Shown here one piece after another: positions 1-8,989 of a stretch of DNA of 64,000 nucleotides. The stretch's first letter is position 1. Every line of letters begins with the position of its first letter. The stretch comes from Ovis canadensis (taxonomy: Eukaryota > Chordata > Mammalia > Artiodactyla > Bovidae): NCBI RefSeq assembly GCF_042477335.2, contig NC_091255.1:33706501-33770500 (forward strand), given 5' to 3'. Position numbers and translations under genes: made by a program. The notes under the pieces are model-generated. The model searched no databases and had not been told where the DNA came from. It saw only the letters and a program-made list of their open reading frames with translations.

Positions 1-3000
1 ATTAGTACTATTTTTTAGATTCCATATTTATGCATTAATATATGGTATTTGCTTTTCTCTGGACCAGTAATTTCAAGACACAGCAGGTGCGCAAGAAGGC
101 CACTCTGGAACTAGACTAGCCAGGTGACTTAGAGACACGCCCATCTGTCATCCCTCGTCACCCGTCCCGCCGAGAGCTCACGATCCTCACCTTTCTGGAG
201 CCGGGGCTGCTCACGCTGACACACTTCTCTGTGCTGAGCCAGCATGCGGAGCATGACGTGCTGGCCGCAGTCTGGGCAGAGCTCCGTCTGCCGGCCGCAG
301 TGGTGCTCGTGGAGGTCCACCTTGTTCAGGCGCACGGCCAGCTGGCAGAACTGGCACTCAACCGGGCGCTCCTGGCATTCTTCGGCCTGTGGGGAGGCCG
401 GCGGGACGGGCATAGTCACTGGCCTGCAGTGACTGCAGTTGCCTTGGGGCTAGGAGCTTTTTTCCCATGGAGGGGACTGAAGCCAGTAAGAGAAAGCAAG
501 TGGGAAAGACTGAGGGGTGGGGGGTGGGAGAGAGTTGTGGGAGGGGGGCCTCTCCTCACGAGGGGAACATGAGCTCTCTTGGACCCTGGCAAGAGGGGCC
601 GGGGCAGGAGGCCCTGTGTCACTGGGATAAGCTAGTTCCAGGCCTGCTTGGGAGAGAAGAGAGAGCTGGGGGTGGGAGGGGAGAGCTTTATGACCGGCCC
701 CCTCCCCTCCTCCTGGGCTTGGTAGAAGAAATCACACCTGTCCCTTACCTCGTGACTCTCCAGCGAGTGCTTTGGCAGGCTCTGCTGACACATGGCACAT
801 CCCACCTAAATGCGGAGGGAGGTGCTTGAGTCCCACCCTGGCCTGTGTGTCGGGGTGGGTCTGTGAGCACCTGGGGGCAGGAATCAGGCACCCTCATCTG
901 CCTGCAGCACCAACCTTGAGCTCAGGGACGCATCTGTGGGACCCTCTGAGCTGAGATGGATGGCTGAGATGGATGCCTGAGCTTGAGGAGCTCCAGAAAC
1001 AGCTGGAGAGAAAGGTTGGCTTGACCAACCTTGGCCGTGACTGCCTTCCAAGCTCCCCTTTCCTGTCTCTCCTCTCGACACATCTCAAAAGAACATTTTA
1101 CTTTTCCCAAAACAGGGACCCCTAGGCTTGGCCAACCTCATACACCTGTAGGGAAAGGATTGGGAATGGGAAACCAGGGTCTACTCAATGCAGTACAGGA
1201 AAGAAGTGTTAGTAGCTCAGTCGTGTCCGACTCTTTGTGACCCCATGGACTGTAATCCACCAGGCTCCTCTGTCCATGGGATTCTCCAGGCCAGAATACT
1301 GGAGTGAGTTGCCATTCCCTTGAATCTTCCTGACCCAGGGATGGAACCCAGGTCTCCTGCATTGCAGGTAGTTTCTTTACCATCTGGGCCACCAGGGAAG
1401 CCCAGGTGGCAGTGCAGGAAGGGCAGGATTATCTACCCTTTCCACTTTGCACAGGGGGCTGGGCGCTGGGGCTGAGGGACTTGCCCACGGCAGGCAGCCA
1501 TGGGACGGGCTGCAGAGAGGACCCTGCCCCTCCACCTCCATCCCCCAATCTGCCTCCCCACCTGCTGGTGCCCGCCCTGGCGGTGTTCTTCCATCTCATG
1601 CTGCAAGACGGGTTCCTTGCACTCTGGGCAGAGGACCAGAAACATCAGACAGTGGGCCTCATGGAGGGCCAGGTGGTTGGAGGCCACCTTTCTTTTGCTG
1701 CAGGATCAAGAAGGAGGAAAAGCAGGTTTATTTCATGGTATAAAGCATGGAGCCATATTTTATGCCCGGGGCTCCTGGATGAAGATCTTCCAAGGCCGCA
1801 AGCACTGAAAATATGATGATGAGACCACCTGCCTCGCCTTCCCCATGTTGATCTCAAATCAGAACAATGCTGAATCATGACATAATGGTAAGGATGCTCT
1901 GCAAAGCTCTTATGTTGCCCAGGGTGAGCACGGTGGGTAAGAAGGAGCAGGAGGGAGCAATTACAAAGGGACAAGAGAAACCTTTGGGAGGTAATGAATA
2001 GTTTCATTGTCTTGATTGTGGCTGATGAAATAAAATTTATATTTTAAGGCAGGACAAGAACAATTTAAAGATAAAACTCTCGGTGTGTTTGGGGCTCCTC
2101 CCTTGCTCATGTACATTGTGCATTTGTCCTACACATTAACCAGAGCCCCTCATCGATGGAAGAGCCTGCTCAACCGTTTCTTTTTCTCTTTCTTCTGATG
2201 CCAGGAATATAAATGAAAAGAATAGTGTTTTCTCTCAGCTCTGTGCTCAGTCACAGTGACTCACTGCTTGCTCAGTACTCTGCGTGCTCACCTGGACTAG
2301 GCAGGTATCCTTGGTGAACTTTTTGTAAAACGCCAGTATGTCATTCTGATTTATGATCCTTTGTGTCAAAAGCATATGACTGTGTTTTTGGCTTCTAGCC
2401 TGGGCTTCCCTGGTGGCTCAGATGGTAAAGAATCTGCCTGCAATGTGGAAGGCTGAGGTTTAGTTGCTCAGCTGTGTCCGACTCTTTGCGACCCCATGGA
2501 CAGTAGCCCCCCAGGTTCCTCTGCCCACGGGATTTCTCAGGCAAGAATATTGGAGTGGGTTGCCATTCCCTTCTCCAGGGGATCTTCCCGACTCAGGGAT
2601 CAAACCCGTGTCTTTTGCATGGCCAGGCAGATTCTTTACTGTCTGAGACACCAGGGAAACCCAATATATATATTATTTTCAGATTATTTTCCATTATAGG
2701 TTATTACAAGATATTGACTATAGTTCCCTGTGCTATACAGTAAACCTTTGTTGCTTATCTATTTTTTAAAATTAGAAATAGCATTCTATTTATACTAAGT
2801 CAAGCAAGTGGAATCAAAATGTCACATTTTAGTCAGGCAAAAACTTGTAAGTTTTCTAATACATATATACCCTATATACTATACATACATATATATACTA
2901 TATTATACTAATACATATATTATACATATCTAATGCATATAAATTATTCTTAATATATAATAAATATAAATACATTATATATTTCTTTATAAATACATAA

Positions 3001-3771
3001 TAATATAATTATATAAATAATACATAATATATATTATATTACTTATATATATGTATACAAAACTCTTCTACTCTGGGAAGCATGGATTCTTAATCACTGG
3101 ACCACCAGGAAAGTCTCCCTTCCTCTCTTCGTACTCCTCTGCCTGGCCTGGCACCTCAGCTTTTTTCCTGAGCTGGTGCAAACACCAGACAGCTAGGAGG
3201 GTTTGGCTGGAGAAAGGCCTTGGGGAAGGATCCCCCTGGTTCCTGTCACAGGTAGGGAGCTTCGAGAGTGAGGTGCCTCAAGGGGTTGGGTCCCCATGAT
3301 TTAGAGGTGTGGTCTGGGACCTCTGCTCTATCCCCTCACCCTGCTCCACAGCTCCCTCCAAAGGTGGGAGTGGGAATGATCCCAGACAATCTGCCTGAGC
3401 CTCTTTCTTTCAAAGACTGGTATGAACAGCATACAAATTAGGACCCAAGGTCTGAAAAATAGGAGTAGTCCAGCAGGGATGGTTAGCCTGGCTGTTTGGC
3501 TGTAGAACTGTCCCAGAAAGTCTTCAGTACCTGGAGGTGGGGCTGGGTTCAGGGATGTCTGCCAACCCTGAGCCTCCCTCACTGGCATCTCCTCAGTTTA
3601 CCCCTTCCTACCGCAGGGGCCCACCCTGGCCTTCCTGGGCACACAGACCCTTTCCTCTTCACTTTAGAAACAGACTTATCCTCTCTGCCCCTCTCACCAG
3701 CCAGCCTCAGGTCGGCCACCAGGGAAAGCGACTTCTTACCAGTTCCTGCACACCTGGAATGCTCCCTCCAT
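1..3771 (-). CDS. XAF1: XAF1, XIAP-associated factor 1 (5' half, partial at left edge)
   Basis: Four minus-strand coding exons with GT-AG junctions and matching phases splice in order 3771-3740, 1697-1562, 805-749, 386-191. The product starts MEGAFQVCRNC and continues through TRAF-type zinc fingers rich in Cys/His pairs (LVLCPECKEPV, CAMCQQSLPKHSLESHE, VECQFCQLAVRLNKVDLHEHHC, LCPDCGQHVMLRMLAQHREVC). This closely follows human XAF1 as I remember it. XAF1 is known as an interferon-induced, mainly nuclear zinc-finger protein that binds XIAP, relieves its caspase inhibition and promotes apoptosis. The last exon here ends in codon phase 1 inside the Gly of a K-G-E motif; the remaining C-terminal exons lie left of the window. 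SLC13A5 is the divergent neighbour. Confidence 0.93.
191..386 (-). CDS. XAF1: XAF1 coding exon 4
   Basis: The acceptor CCCCACAG precedes GCC-GAA-GAA-TGC (AEEC) and the exon ends CCAGAAAG with donor GTGAGG at 190. The 196-bp exon encodes two further zinc-finger units (ECQFCQLAV with HEHHC, and LCPDCGQHV with AQHREVC). Translation directly upstream of the acceptor is intronic, so an ATG around 419 is not a real start. Confidence 0.93.
749..805 (-). CDS. XAF1: XAF1 coding exon 3 (57-bp small exon)
   Basis: A 57-bp exon (19 codons, phase 0 both ends) lies between acceptor ATTTAG and donor GTAAGG. It encodes VGCAMCQQSLPKHSLESHE, the counterpart of the human segment that begins VGCTMCQQ. Because both ends are phase 0, skipping it would keep the frame while removing one Cys/His finger half; human XAF1 is known to have splice isoforms. 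Confidence 0.9.
1204..1403 (-). mobile_element. Bov-tA SINE, in XAF1 intron 2
   Basis: The reverse complement begins with the ruminant Bov-tA head (GGCTTCCCTGGTGGCCCAGATGG) and includes the tRNA-Glu-derived body with GACTCTTTGTGACCCCATGG on the plus strand. A direct repeat GCAGT(A/G)CAGGAA at 1190-1201 and 1409-1420 is the target-site duplication. Confidence 0.9.
1562..1697 (-). CDS. XAF1: XAF1 coding exon 2
   Basis: The acceptor TCCTGCAG precedes C-AAA-AGA-AAG, and the exon ends CACCAGCAG with donor GTGGGG at 1561. It encodes KRKVASNHLALHEAHC followed by FLVLCPECKEPV and a His-Gln-Gln end, matching the first zinc-finger region of XAF1. It is 136 bp long and enters in phase 2 and leaves in phase 0, consistent with its neighbours. 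Confidence 0.92.
2402..2662. mobile_element. Composite Bov-tA SINE (head-to-head)
   Basis: A forward Bov-tA head (2402-2447, GCTTCCCTGGTGGCTCAGATGG) abuts a nearly full reverse Bov-tA (about 2459-2662) that ends with its own head complement ACCAGGGAAACCC. The two share an L1-like flank. Confidence 0.85.
2663..2770. repeat. L1-type 3' fragment
   Basis: Sequence such as GGTTATTACAAGATATTGAC and TTCCCTGTGCTATACAGTAA is typical of ruminant L1 3' ends. It continues directly from the SINE boundary, suggesting the SINE went into an L1 copy. Confidence 0.55.
2865..3060. repeat. TA-rich simple sequence
   Basis: About 190 bp consist almost only of A and T with repeating ATACATATAT and TATATAATAAATA motifs. 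It is intronic to XAF1 and may be length-polymorphic. Confidence 0.85.
3740..3771 (-). CDS. XAF1: XAF1 coding exon 1 (start codon)
   Basis: The ATG is the complement of 3769-3771 and is followed by codons for EGAFQVCRN plus TG of a split Cys codon, then a GTAAGA donor at 3739. The next exon begins with C, completing the Cys and giving C-K-R-K, the same junction as in human XAF1. The reading is too short to appear as an open frame on its own. The 5' UTR continues to the right toward the ISRE at 3823-3837. Confidence 0.88.
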
Positions 3772-3822
3772 GTTCTGGTCTCCGGAGTCTGTCGGTTTCA
3801 AGTTTCAGTTCTTGCAGGCAGA

Positions 3823-3837
3823 GAAACGAAACTGAAA
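3823..3837 (-). promoter_or_regulatory. ISRE / IRF-binding element of XAF1 promoter
   Basis: The plus strand reads GAAACGAAACTGAAA, three GAAA repeats spaced as in a consensus interferon-stimulated response element. On the XAF1 sense strand this is TTTCAGTTTCGTTTC. It lies 52-66 bp upstream of the XAF1 ATG. XAF1 is a known interferon-stimulated gene driven by ISGF3/IRF1, so this is the expected control site; its exact distance from the transcription start is not visible here. Confidence 0.85.
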
Positions 3838-3840
3838 GTG

Positions 3841-6248
3841 TTCTGGCAACGGGGCCCACAGCCTAGGAAGGGAGGCGTTTTCAGATTCCTCAGCCCAGGG
3901 CTGCTGCCCAGTACCTGTGACTGGACATCCAGGAAGCCCGGCCCCTGCCTCCTCCCTCAGCCTGTGCTGCTGCCGCCGGCTGTTTCTGCGACCCCTTGGG
4001 TGGGAGCCAGAGGCCAGGCCGCCCTGGCAGCAGCCCCTCCCCTCCCCCAGGCTGGCCTCACTGCATCTGGGTCACTCCATCCTCTTCCAAAAAACACTGA
4101 CCTCCTTGTCCCTCCTGGTCCTCTCACTGATCCTTCCTCTGTAGGAGAGAGCTGGTTGGCCGTGTTGAACTTGAGCTTGAAGGCTGCTCCTCCTTGAGAC
4201 TGGCTCCTGACTTCCTGTATTCTACTCTGGTGCTGGTCAGGAGCAGGAGGAACTGGGGATGCAGGGTGGGGACTACAGGCTTTGGAGCCACATCCCGTAG
4301 CAGCCTGGTGACCTAGGGCACTCACCTACCCTGTTCATCTCTGTCCTCACTTGTAAATAATCACATTAAACATGGCTGTAATGCTAACAAGGGGGCAAGC
4401 GAATGGGGAAGTCTTCAGACCCAGAAACTGCTGCAGTGAGGGCTGATGTAAATTGCACACATTGCTAGCCAACAGGAAGCAGAATCAGGCTTTGAACCCC
4501 AGGCCAAGAGGCCCAGGGCTTGTCTCTCCTAAAATGGCCAGAGGGTCAAGAGACGGGAATTTGAATCTTGGTAGTGGACCCAACTGACAACAAGAGTCAC
4601 TTTAGCTTCTGGGCTTGTTTCCTCATTTCCACTGCCCCTGCCCCCGGACTCTACAGGGGACCTAGGGAACTTGGGGAGTCCAGGTGCTCCCAGAAACTGT
4701 GTGAAAAATTGCTTTCATTTGAGTACATGGACTTGAAAGGAGTCTGGGACCCAGACTGCTATAAATGACTGGATGAATTGACCCCAGAATTTGAGATTCA
4801 AAGAAATCAAGTTCTGCTAAAGGCAACATGTGTCCAAAATTATATATGCATAATTGGATCAAATAAATATGGAACAGTTGTTTGTGTTCTTTTCACAGAG
4901 AGCAGGATGTAATTAATTAGATAAAAATGACAGAACAGTGTATCTAATTGCTCAGTAGAAATTGAAAAATTTGCAGGTAGTTGCAATTCCATCAGAAATG
5001 CTTAGATATTGTATACTTTATGTTGACATTTTTAAGGGGGTTTAATGTGTATTTCTACTTCCCAGAATCTTATTTGTAAAAAAAAAACCATGCCTGTCTT
5101 TAATTAGCTTCAATATTTACCTTTATTATTCACAAACACAACTAAGACATTAATGTGTTATTGGAATGATCGTGGCTTTGCACATTTGTCTAAGCATGTT
5201 AATTTATTTAAACTTTAGTGAGCACGTCATCTATATAACCTTACTATACTTGATCAATATGTGACAGCTTTTCACTATTACATGAGTAAGTCCCTCCTGA
5301 TGGTCAAGTCAGAAATTGAAAAGGGACCACTGAGGCATGATGGGTACGCCACACTTAGGCACTTAGCCTGATGTGTGGCCATTTATTGGGATTCTTGGGG
5401 CAGCAAGGATGGTGGATTCCAAACTTGCCCACACTTGGGAACCTCTTGGGAAACTAAACAAAAGCCACAGATGCCTGCCCAACCCCAGAAAGCGTGATTT
5501 CCCTGGTCCAGCAAGTGGCTGTGACTTTGGAGTTTTTGAAACTCCAAAGGTGATTCTAATGTGGAAACAATTTAGTGTTGGAGGGAAGGGCTGGTTCTGA
5601 ATGCCAGGAACTTTCCCACCTGAACAATAAGAGAATGGGGCAGATGAGCATCACTCAAGATTCCACAAGTGTGGGGATCAACTCTTGGTGCTCATGGAAG
5701 AAAGACGAGGGTGGGTTACTGCACAAGGAGAGCTGGGCTTTGTGGGTGGAAGTCCTGGGTGGCCCTGAGCTTCCTCCTGGTCACCACCCTGTCCCTGAAT
5801 GAACCTGTCAGGGATGGAGGGGACCTGGCCCCAGGAGCAGGGCAGGGAAGGTCTAGGATGCAGTGAGCACGCTGCTCTCATGTCCCACGTGGGTGAGCTC
5901 GCGAGAAAGCCCACCTAAGCCAAGGTGCAGACAGGCTCTTTATCTGGAGTTCTTTGTGCTACACACAGGAAGAGAAGGGGGAACAGGGTATGGAAGCTGC
6001 TTACGTAACCCCCACCTCCACCGCTCGATAGACCCTCTCTAATGTGTATCTGCACGCCCCCACCCCTACAACTGAGGGTCCTCAGAGCTTTCCCAGACCC
6101 CAGTCACAGCTGAGCTAATAGAAGAATTCCAAGCATTGAGCAGAGGCACAAGGTTGCCGAGAGAATTCTTGTGACGCCTGCAAATGGAGTGAGAGCAGCT
6201 TTTCTAAGGAGGAGAATAGGATTAAGGAAGAGGTTCAGATGTGGTCTC
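3841..6248. other. XAF1 upstream intergenic region
   Basis: No gene was recognised. The first few hundred bp beyond the ISRE are moderately GC-rich and probably contain the XAF1 promoter. A MIR-like piece lies at about 4265-4380 and another near 4540-4640. The stretch 4780-5300 is AT-rich unique sequence. Confidence 0.5.
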
Positions 6249-6258
6249 CAGCCAACTG

Positions 6259-6527
6259 GCTGCTGCTACTAAGTCACTTCAGTCGTGTTCGACTCTGTGC
6301 GACTGCATAGACGGCAGCCCACCAGGCTCCCCTGTCCCTGGGATTCTCCAGGCAAGAACACTGGAGTGGGTTGCCATTTCCTTCTCCAATGCATGAAAGT
6401 GGAAAGTGAAAGTGAAGTCACTCAGTCGTGTCCAACTCAGTGACCCCATGGACTGCAGCCTACCAGGCTCCTCCATCCATGGGATTTTCCAGGCAAGAGT
6501 ACTGGAGTGGGGTGCCATTGCCTTCTC
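6259..6527 (-). mobile_element. BOV-A2 dimeric SINE
   Basis: Two tandem Bov-A units are in reverse orientation: one from GCTGCTGCTACTAAGTCACTTC, the second from GTGAAAGTGAAGTCACTCAG. Flanking direct repeats CAGCCAA(C/T)TGGC near 6250-6261 and 6531-6542 are the target duplication. Confidence 0.9.
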
Positions 6528-6576
6528 TGTCAGCCAATTGGCAGACTCTAAAATTCAGATACTGAATGAGAGATGT

Positions 6577-6777
6577 GCCTGCATGCTCAGTCACTAAGTC
6601 TTGTCTGACTCTTTGCAACCCCACGGACTGTAGCCCTCCATCCGTGGGATTCTCCAGGCAAGAATACTGGAGTGGGTCACCAGTCCCTTCTCCAAGGGTC
6701 TTTCTGACCCAGGGCTCAAACCTAGGTCTCCTGCATTGTAGGTGGATTCTTTACCAGCTGAGCTCTCAGGGAGACTC
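6577..6777 (-). mobile_element. Bov-tA SINE
   Basis: Reverse-oriented copy: CTCAGTCACTAAGTCTTGTC, CCAGGCAAGAATACTGGAG, then CAGCTGAGCTCTCAGGGAGA at the head end. It lies 50 bp from the preceding BOV-A2. Confidence 0.88.
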
Positions 6778-6869
6778 ATGAAAGACAGCGGATGGTAACA
6801 GTAATGATCAGTGATAGGAGTGATCAGTAATGATCAGTAACAGCAAAAATTACTGCTTATACATTTCCT

Positions 6870-7090
6870 CTGCTGCAGGCATTATATGAAGCACCTTACA
6901 GGCAAGATCTTTTTTAATCTGCCCAACAGCTCTGTTGTATGTATTTTAGCTCCACTTACATCTGTGGAAATGGGGGCACAGAGAGGTTAAGTACTTTGCT
7001 CACGGTCACACAGTGGGGGGTGCGGGGGAAGGACGGTCACACAGTGAATATCAGAACTGGGATATGAACCAGGCTGATCTCACTCAGGGG
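6870..7090 (-). repeat. MIR-type ancient SINE
   Basis: The run AGAGGTTAAGTACTTTGCTC, CACGGTCACACAGT and GAACCAGGCTGATCTCACTC is the classic MIR core in reverse, preceded by a lower-similarity MIRb-like region. Confidence 0.65.
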
Positions 7091-7670
7091 TCTATGAACA
7101 TAAGTCAGATACCAGCCACCTTATTTGACAGCTGGAGGGGATGGGGGAGGCCCAGGTTAATGTCCTGATTCCCTTCCTCCTCTCCTGGGAAAATAGTTTA
7201 ATTCCTCTGACCTTTGCTTCCCACTGCTGTCTATCTCCAGGCAGTTTTACACATAGCAAAAATAATGGGGAAAAAACCATGAGATTTCACACACGTTGTC
7301 TCCTGCTGAGATCCCCCAGAACAGAGGGGGTGGTGAGATGTCAAAGAGAGTGCAAAGATGAGGCTCCCGGGGGACAGGGATCGGTGATGGCGGCCGTGGT
7401 GGTGGAACTGGAAATGACCTTGAGCTTTTTAAAATCTACATCCTAACTGTCTTCCAAGATGTTTCCTCTTTCCAGACCAGCACACCCCTGCACCACCCCT
7501 TCCTTACCTTATCAAAATTCCACCAATTCTTCAAAACTAACTCTGATAGCACCACTGATACAGGACCTACTTGCTCTGTCTCTGGGTCTGGTTGGCTGCT
7601 TATCTGTCTGTAGCCCCAGCTTGTGCTCATCCAACCACAGATGTAGGCTACTGGAGATTCATCACGAAAC

Positions 7671-7937
7671 TTTTTTTTTTTTTTTAATTTTGGCTACACT
7701 GGATCTTTGTTGCTACACAGGCTTCCTCTAGTTGTGGCGGCTACTCTCTAGTTGCTTCTCATTGTGGTGGTTTCTCTTGTTGCAGAGCACAGGCTCTAGA
7801 TGCATGGGCTCAGTTGTTGTGGCATATGGGCTTAGCTGCCCTTTGGCATGTAGAATCTTCCCAGACCAGGGATTGAACCGGTGTCCCCTGCATTGGCAGG
7901 TGGATTCTTAACCCCCTGGACCATGCAGGAGGTCCTC
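7671..7937 (-). mobile_element. CHR-2-type SINE (near full length)
   Basis: A T-tract (the complement of a poly-A tail) is followed by TTTTGGCTACACTGGATCTT, GAATCTTCCCAGACCAGGGA and GGATTCTTAACCCCCTGGAC. This is the reverse of the cetartiodactyl tRNA-Glu SINE whose sense strand reads GTGGTCCAGTGGTTAAGAAT. Confidence 0.85.
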
Positions 7938-8192
7938 ACCACCTCTTTCTTCAAGCCGTTTCTAATTCATCAGCTTCTGCCAGAGGACCCTCTGTGCTTG
8001 TGCCCAGTAGACTGTGAAGCCTTGGGCTGTGTGTAGTGGGCAGGCAAAGGCTGGCTGAGCTGAATGGGTGTGAACAATGCAGGTCTGAGATAATTAGGGT
8101 AGAAGTTAGAAATCTCCCTCCACTCCCATCTCCACCCCATCCCACCCCAGAACCTGAGGTTCTCAAAGCAACGGTGGATGCCATTTCCTTCT

Positions 8193-8405
8193 GAATTTAT
8201 TTTTATTTGGAAGGTAATTGCTTTGCTATATTGTGTTGGTTTCTGCCATACATCAACATGAATCAGCCGCAAGCATACATATGTCCCCTTCCTCCTGAAT
8301 CTCCCTCCCCATCCTCCCCCCAACCCCCCGCTCCAGCCCCAGGTTGTCACAGAGCACTAGGCTGAGATCCTTGTGTCATATAGTAAATTCCCACTGGCAA
8401 GCTAT
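8193..8405. repeat. L1 3'-end fragment
   Basis: TGCTTTGCTATATTGTGTTG, GGTTTCTGCCATACATCAAC and AGGTTGTCACAGAGCACTAG belong to the ruminant L1 3' region. It is a second copy of the same L1 segment that receives the ERV 150 bp downstream. Confidence 0.65.
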
Positions 8406-8520
8406 TTTACATATGGTAATATATATGTTTTCATGCTATTCTCTTAATTCATGCCACACTCTCCTTTTCTTCTAAATTTTAAAGAGAACCTATAATTCTA
8501 TAACGAATCCATAAACAAGT

Positions 8521-8562
8521 TTTCTTTCATATTTTTTTTTAAGTTGGAGCAAAATTGCTTTA
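8521..8562. repeat. L1 3' fragment, left part (target of ERV insertion)
   Basis: AAGTTGGAGCAAAATTGCTTTA stops at the ERV border and resumes as CTTTACAATGCTGTGTTAG at 15564. The two parts rejoin into one L1 3' segment similar to 8193-8405. Confidence 0.7.
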
Positions 8563-8958
8563 TGTTATGCCTTAAGTCCGAGTCCCCAAAACAGAGAATA
8601 AGTGGTCCACAGCAATGCAAAAACATAAAGGGGTTTTATTGCTAGCTCTAGCTAGGGCTCCCGTCTCATCCAGCGCAGTGGAGTCTTGACGAGAGCCCTG
8701 AGCTCTGAATCACAGCTGCTTTTATACAGGTGGTTCTTAGTACAGCTGGCGGGTAATGATTGGCTGAGCCGTAGGCGCGTGCGTGTAGGCGATTTTCAAA
8801 TCCCACATCCCTATCCGGATTGGCTCAGGTTTGGCGCCATCGGGGACTTTCCCAGGGTGTGGTTTCCTGGAATCATGACTCAGGTTTTACAAGAATCTGA
8901 ATCTTAGGCCTCGTATAGCTTGTTGAGCCTGTCATGGCTCAGGTCTGGTCCCTTAACA
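8563..8958 (-). mobile_element. 3' LTR of class I provirus
   Basis: The sense strand (minus) starts TGTTAAGGGACCAGACC and ends GGCATAACA. A TATA box (TATAAAAGC, about 8718-8726) and a poly(A) signal AATAAA (complement of 8635-8640) are placed as in a normal U3-R-U5. Confidence 0.92.
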
Positions 8959-8973
8959 TTCTCCCCTGTCTTT
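8959..8973 (-). promoter_or_regulatory. Polypurine tract of class I provirus
   Basis: The minus strand reads AAAGACAGGGGAGAA immediately before the TG of the 3' LTR, the expected plus-strand primer site. Confidence 0.75.
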
Positions 8974-8989
8974 AGTTATACTGAGGAAT

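Larger units (their letters stand above)
1698..3739 (-). other. XAF1: XAF1 intron 1
   Basis: This is the intron between exon 1 (donor at 3739) and exon 2. It holds an ERV/LTR-like fragment (about 2030-2170), a composite Bov-tA SINE (2402-2662), an L1-type 3' fragment (about 2663-2770), a 190-bp TA-rich simple-sequence block (2865-3060) and otherwise unremarkable sequence. No additional exon was recognised. Confidence 0.7.

Noticed and set aside
129-419. ATG at 419 as an XAF1 start
   Set aside because: Sequence upstream of 386 on the minus strand is intron with a clear CCCCACAG acceptor; the true start is at 3771.
1204-1403. tRNA-Glu gene calls within Bov-tA/CHR-2 SINEs
   Set aside because: The tRNA-like heads are parts of SINEs with diverged A/B boxes and no cloverleaf; no genuine tRNA gene was seen anywhere in the window.
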